Origin: Collinsella aerofaciens | GTDB taxonomy: Bacteria; Actinomycetota; Coriobacteriia; Coriobacteriales; Coriobacteriaceae | Length of the DNA stretch: 40,971 nucleotides | Direction: 5' to 3' | Assembly: GCF_019131995.1 (NCBI RefSeq) | Contig: NZ_JAHONA010000020.1 | Coordinates: forward strand, 1-40,971 | Shown here: positions 39,997 to 40,971 of the stretch, one piece after another | How positions within the stretch are numbered: the first letter of the stretch is position 1 | Layout of the letters: every line of letters starts with the position of its first letter | The notes under the pieces: model-generated | Told to the model about the DNA's origin: nothing | Databases searched by the model: none | What the model saw: only the letters and a program-made list of their open reading frames with translations | Made by a program: the position numbers and the translations under genes

Positions 39997-40548
39997 ATGC
40001 TTCCCGTCATCATCGGCATCGTTGTTGTCATTGTGATTGCCTGCGCCATCGCCGGCATCTACAACAACATGGTCACCAAGCGTAACCGCATCGATAACGC
40101 CTGGCAGAACATCGATACGCAGCTGCAGCGCCGCAACGACCTGATCCCCAACCTGGTCGAGACCGTCAAGGGCTACGCCAAGCACGAGCAGGAGACGCTC
40201 TCCGCCGTGATCAGCGCGCGTAACACCGCCGTCAAGGCCACCACGCCCGAGGCCAAGATGGAAGCCGACAACGTGCTGACCGGTGCGCTGCGTCAGCTCT
40301 TCGCCGTGGCCGAGGCCTATCCCGATCTTAAGGCAAACACCAACTTTACGCAGCTGCAGGCATCACTCGAGGATACCGAGAACAAGATTAGCTACGCACG
40401 CCAGAGCTACAACGATTGCGTGCTCAGCTACAACAACGCCATTCAGACGTTCCCGGCTGTCATCTTTGCCGGCATCTTTCAGTTTAAGGAGCGCCAGGGC
40501 TTCGAGGCCGCCGAAGCAGCCCGCCAGGCCCCGACCGTCAAGTTCTAG
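39997..40548 (+). CDS. lemA: LemA-family membrane-anchored protein
   Basis: This 183-residue protein has one N-terminal transmembrane segment (VIIGIVVVIVIACAIAGIY) and a helical-bundle domain. It shows the family signature NRIDNAWQNIDTQLQRRNDL, then LIPNLVETVKGYAKHE, and NDCVLSYNNAIQTFPAVIFA near the end. LemA proteins are widespread, of poorly defined envelope-related function. GGAGA lies upstream of the ATG at 39997. The longer open frame back to 39769 would overlap the TetR promoter and lacks a ribosome binding site. A strong terminator follows the gene, so it is probably monocistronic. Confidence 0.9.
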   Translation: MLPVIIGIVVVIVIACAIAGIYNNMVTKRNRIDNAWQNIDTQLQRRNDLIPNLVETVKGYAKHEQETLSAVISARNTAVKATTPEAKMEADNVLTGALRQLFAVAEAYPDLKANTNFTQLQASLEDTENKISYARQSYNDCVLSYNNAIQTFPAVIFAGIFQFKERQGFEAAEAARQAPTVKF

Positions 40549-40585
40549 TAGTTTGGCAGTGCATCCTTAATCGGCCAAACGCATA

Positions 40586-40630
40586 AACCGCCCCGTCGAA
40601 TGCATACTTCGACGGGGCGGTTTCCTTTTT
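40586..40630 (+). terminator. Intrinsic terminator of lemA
   Basis: AACCGCCCCGTCGAA (40586-40600) pairs perfectly with TTCGACGGGGCGGTT (40608-40622), followed by TCCTTTTT. It lies 38 bp past the lemA stop. Confidence 0.92.
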
Positions 40631-40634
40631 CGCG

Positions 40635-40870
40635 AAGGTCCCCCTCTAAGCGTCGTGCATTTTTAGGAGTATTCAACATAACCAAGAGCTTCGGGCGCCA
40701 CGATAAATGCCAAAGACCGCGAATATCCCTGCAAATCAAACGCTGCCAGCCCATAACCCCGCCCATCATTCGTAGAAAACATCGAGAACTCCCGATTTTT
40801 TGCCCGAGATCGGTATGCAGGGACCTTCGACTGCAGAATACTCGCAAAAATGCACGTCGCCACCGCCCCC
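40635..40870. repeat. Element with inverted termini (copy 2)
   Basis: The left end (40635-40678) carries AAGGTCCCCCT, then GTCGTGCATTTTTAGGAGTATTC. The right end (about 40831-40870) is an inverted copy (GCAGAATACTCGCAAAAATGCACG). The termini match those at 2641-2856; the 150-bp interior does not. A minus-strand frame across it ends at the left terminus (EALGYVEYS then stop), but it has no ribosome binding site and I do not call it a gene. Confidence 0.7.
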
Positions 40871-40940
40871 ACATGGCGCGAAGCAAAGCAAAAGCGCAGC
40901 CTAAAAGGCCGCGCACGGTAGCGCGCAGAGATGTGGTGTA

Positions 40941-40970
40941 AGAGGCGGGGCATGCCCCGCCTCTTCTCTT
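40941..40970 (+). terminator. Terminator-like palindrome at the window end
   Basis: AGAGGCGGGGCA is followed directly by its complement TGCCCCGCCTCT (40941-40964) and then TCTCTTT. It could end a transcript in either direction; the minus-strand side may serve a gene beyond the window. Confidence 0.6.
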
Positions 40971-40971
40971 T

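Noticed and set aside
40545..40953. Possible hypothetical proteins at the end of the window
   Set aside because: The frames overlap the inverted-terminus element and the lemA terminator; composition is not protein-like over most of the length and no ribosome binding site is visible.

Overview
The window looks like the chromosome of a high-GC, Gram-positive gut actinobacterium of the class Coriobacteriia, most likely Collinsella or a close relative. This is inferred from GC-rich codon use, the LAxTG-type sorting signals, the gene content (Tex, RlmKL, LtaS-like synthase, SipW/TasA-like operon) and dense intergenic palindromes. No database search was possible.

Layout. 1-483: no convincing gene, one copy of a dispersed repeat. 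484-7380: housekeeping genes tex, transaldolase, a Cof-type HAD phosphatase and rlmKL. 7475-12223 (minus strand): a potassium module transcribed kup, small membrane protein, kdpD-like kinase, kdpE-like regulator. 12382-15772: a nitroreductase and, divergently, an LtaS-like phosphoglycerol transferase. 16452-29878 (minus strand): a surface-protein locus. It has a SipW signal peptidase, three TasA/camelysin-like secreted proteins, an 1827-residue InlB-repeat protein, a LAATG-anchored protein and, across a repeat element, a 1362-residue LANTG-anchored FG-GAP/Fn3 protein. 30748-32566: a membrane protein, a TetR remnant and a flavodoxin-like protein. 32694-36398: a heterodimeric ABC exporter. 36730-36846: SRP RNA. 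37275-39056: an unusual TadA-glycerate kinase fusion. Then tRNA-Ser(UGA), a TetR regulator and LemA.

The most striking content is non-coding. Three composite elements surround the surface-protein locus (15773-16362, 20642-21048, 30283-30747). Each starts at the stop codon of a gene. It continues as a 125-130 nt palindrome whose stems differ between copies with compensating changes, while its internal-loop strands and terminal loop stay constant. It then runs into an array of 15-bp motifs in alternating orientation, spaced almost exactly 31 bp apart. Two further large hairpins, just 3' of tal and of the SRP RNA gene, have related cores. This looks like an undescribed family of structured, gene-3'-end-associated elements coupled to helically phased arrays. 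Other dispersed families are also present: inverted-terminus elements at 2641 and 40635, a CTACTACGTTT family, and AGTTGCGGTGGAATA hairpins.

How the genes may work together: SipW would process the TasA-like proteins, which may form an extracellular fibre with the giant InlB-repeat protein. The LAxTG proteins would be linked to the wall by a sortase outside the window. A C12 tract lies about 300 bp upstream of sipW, so the operon could be phase-variable.
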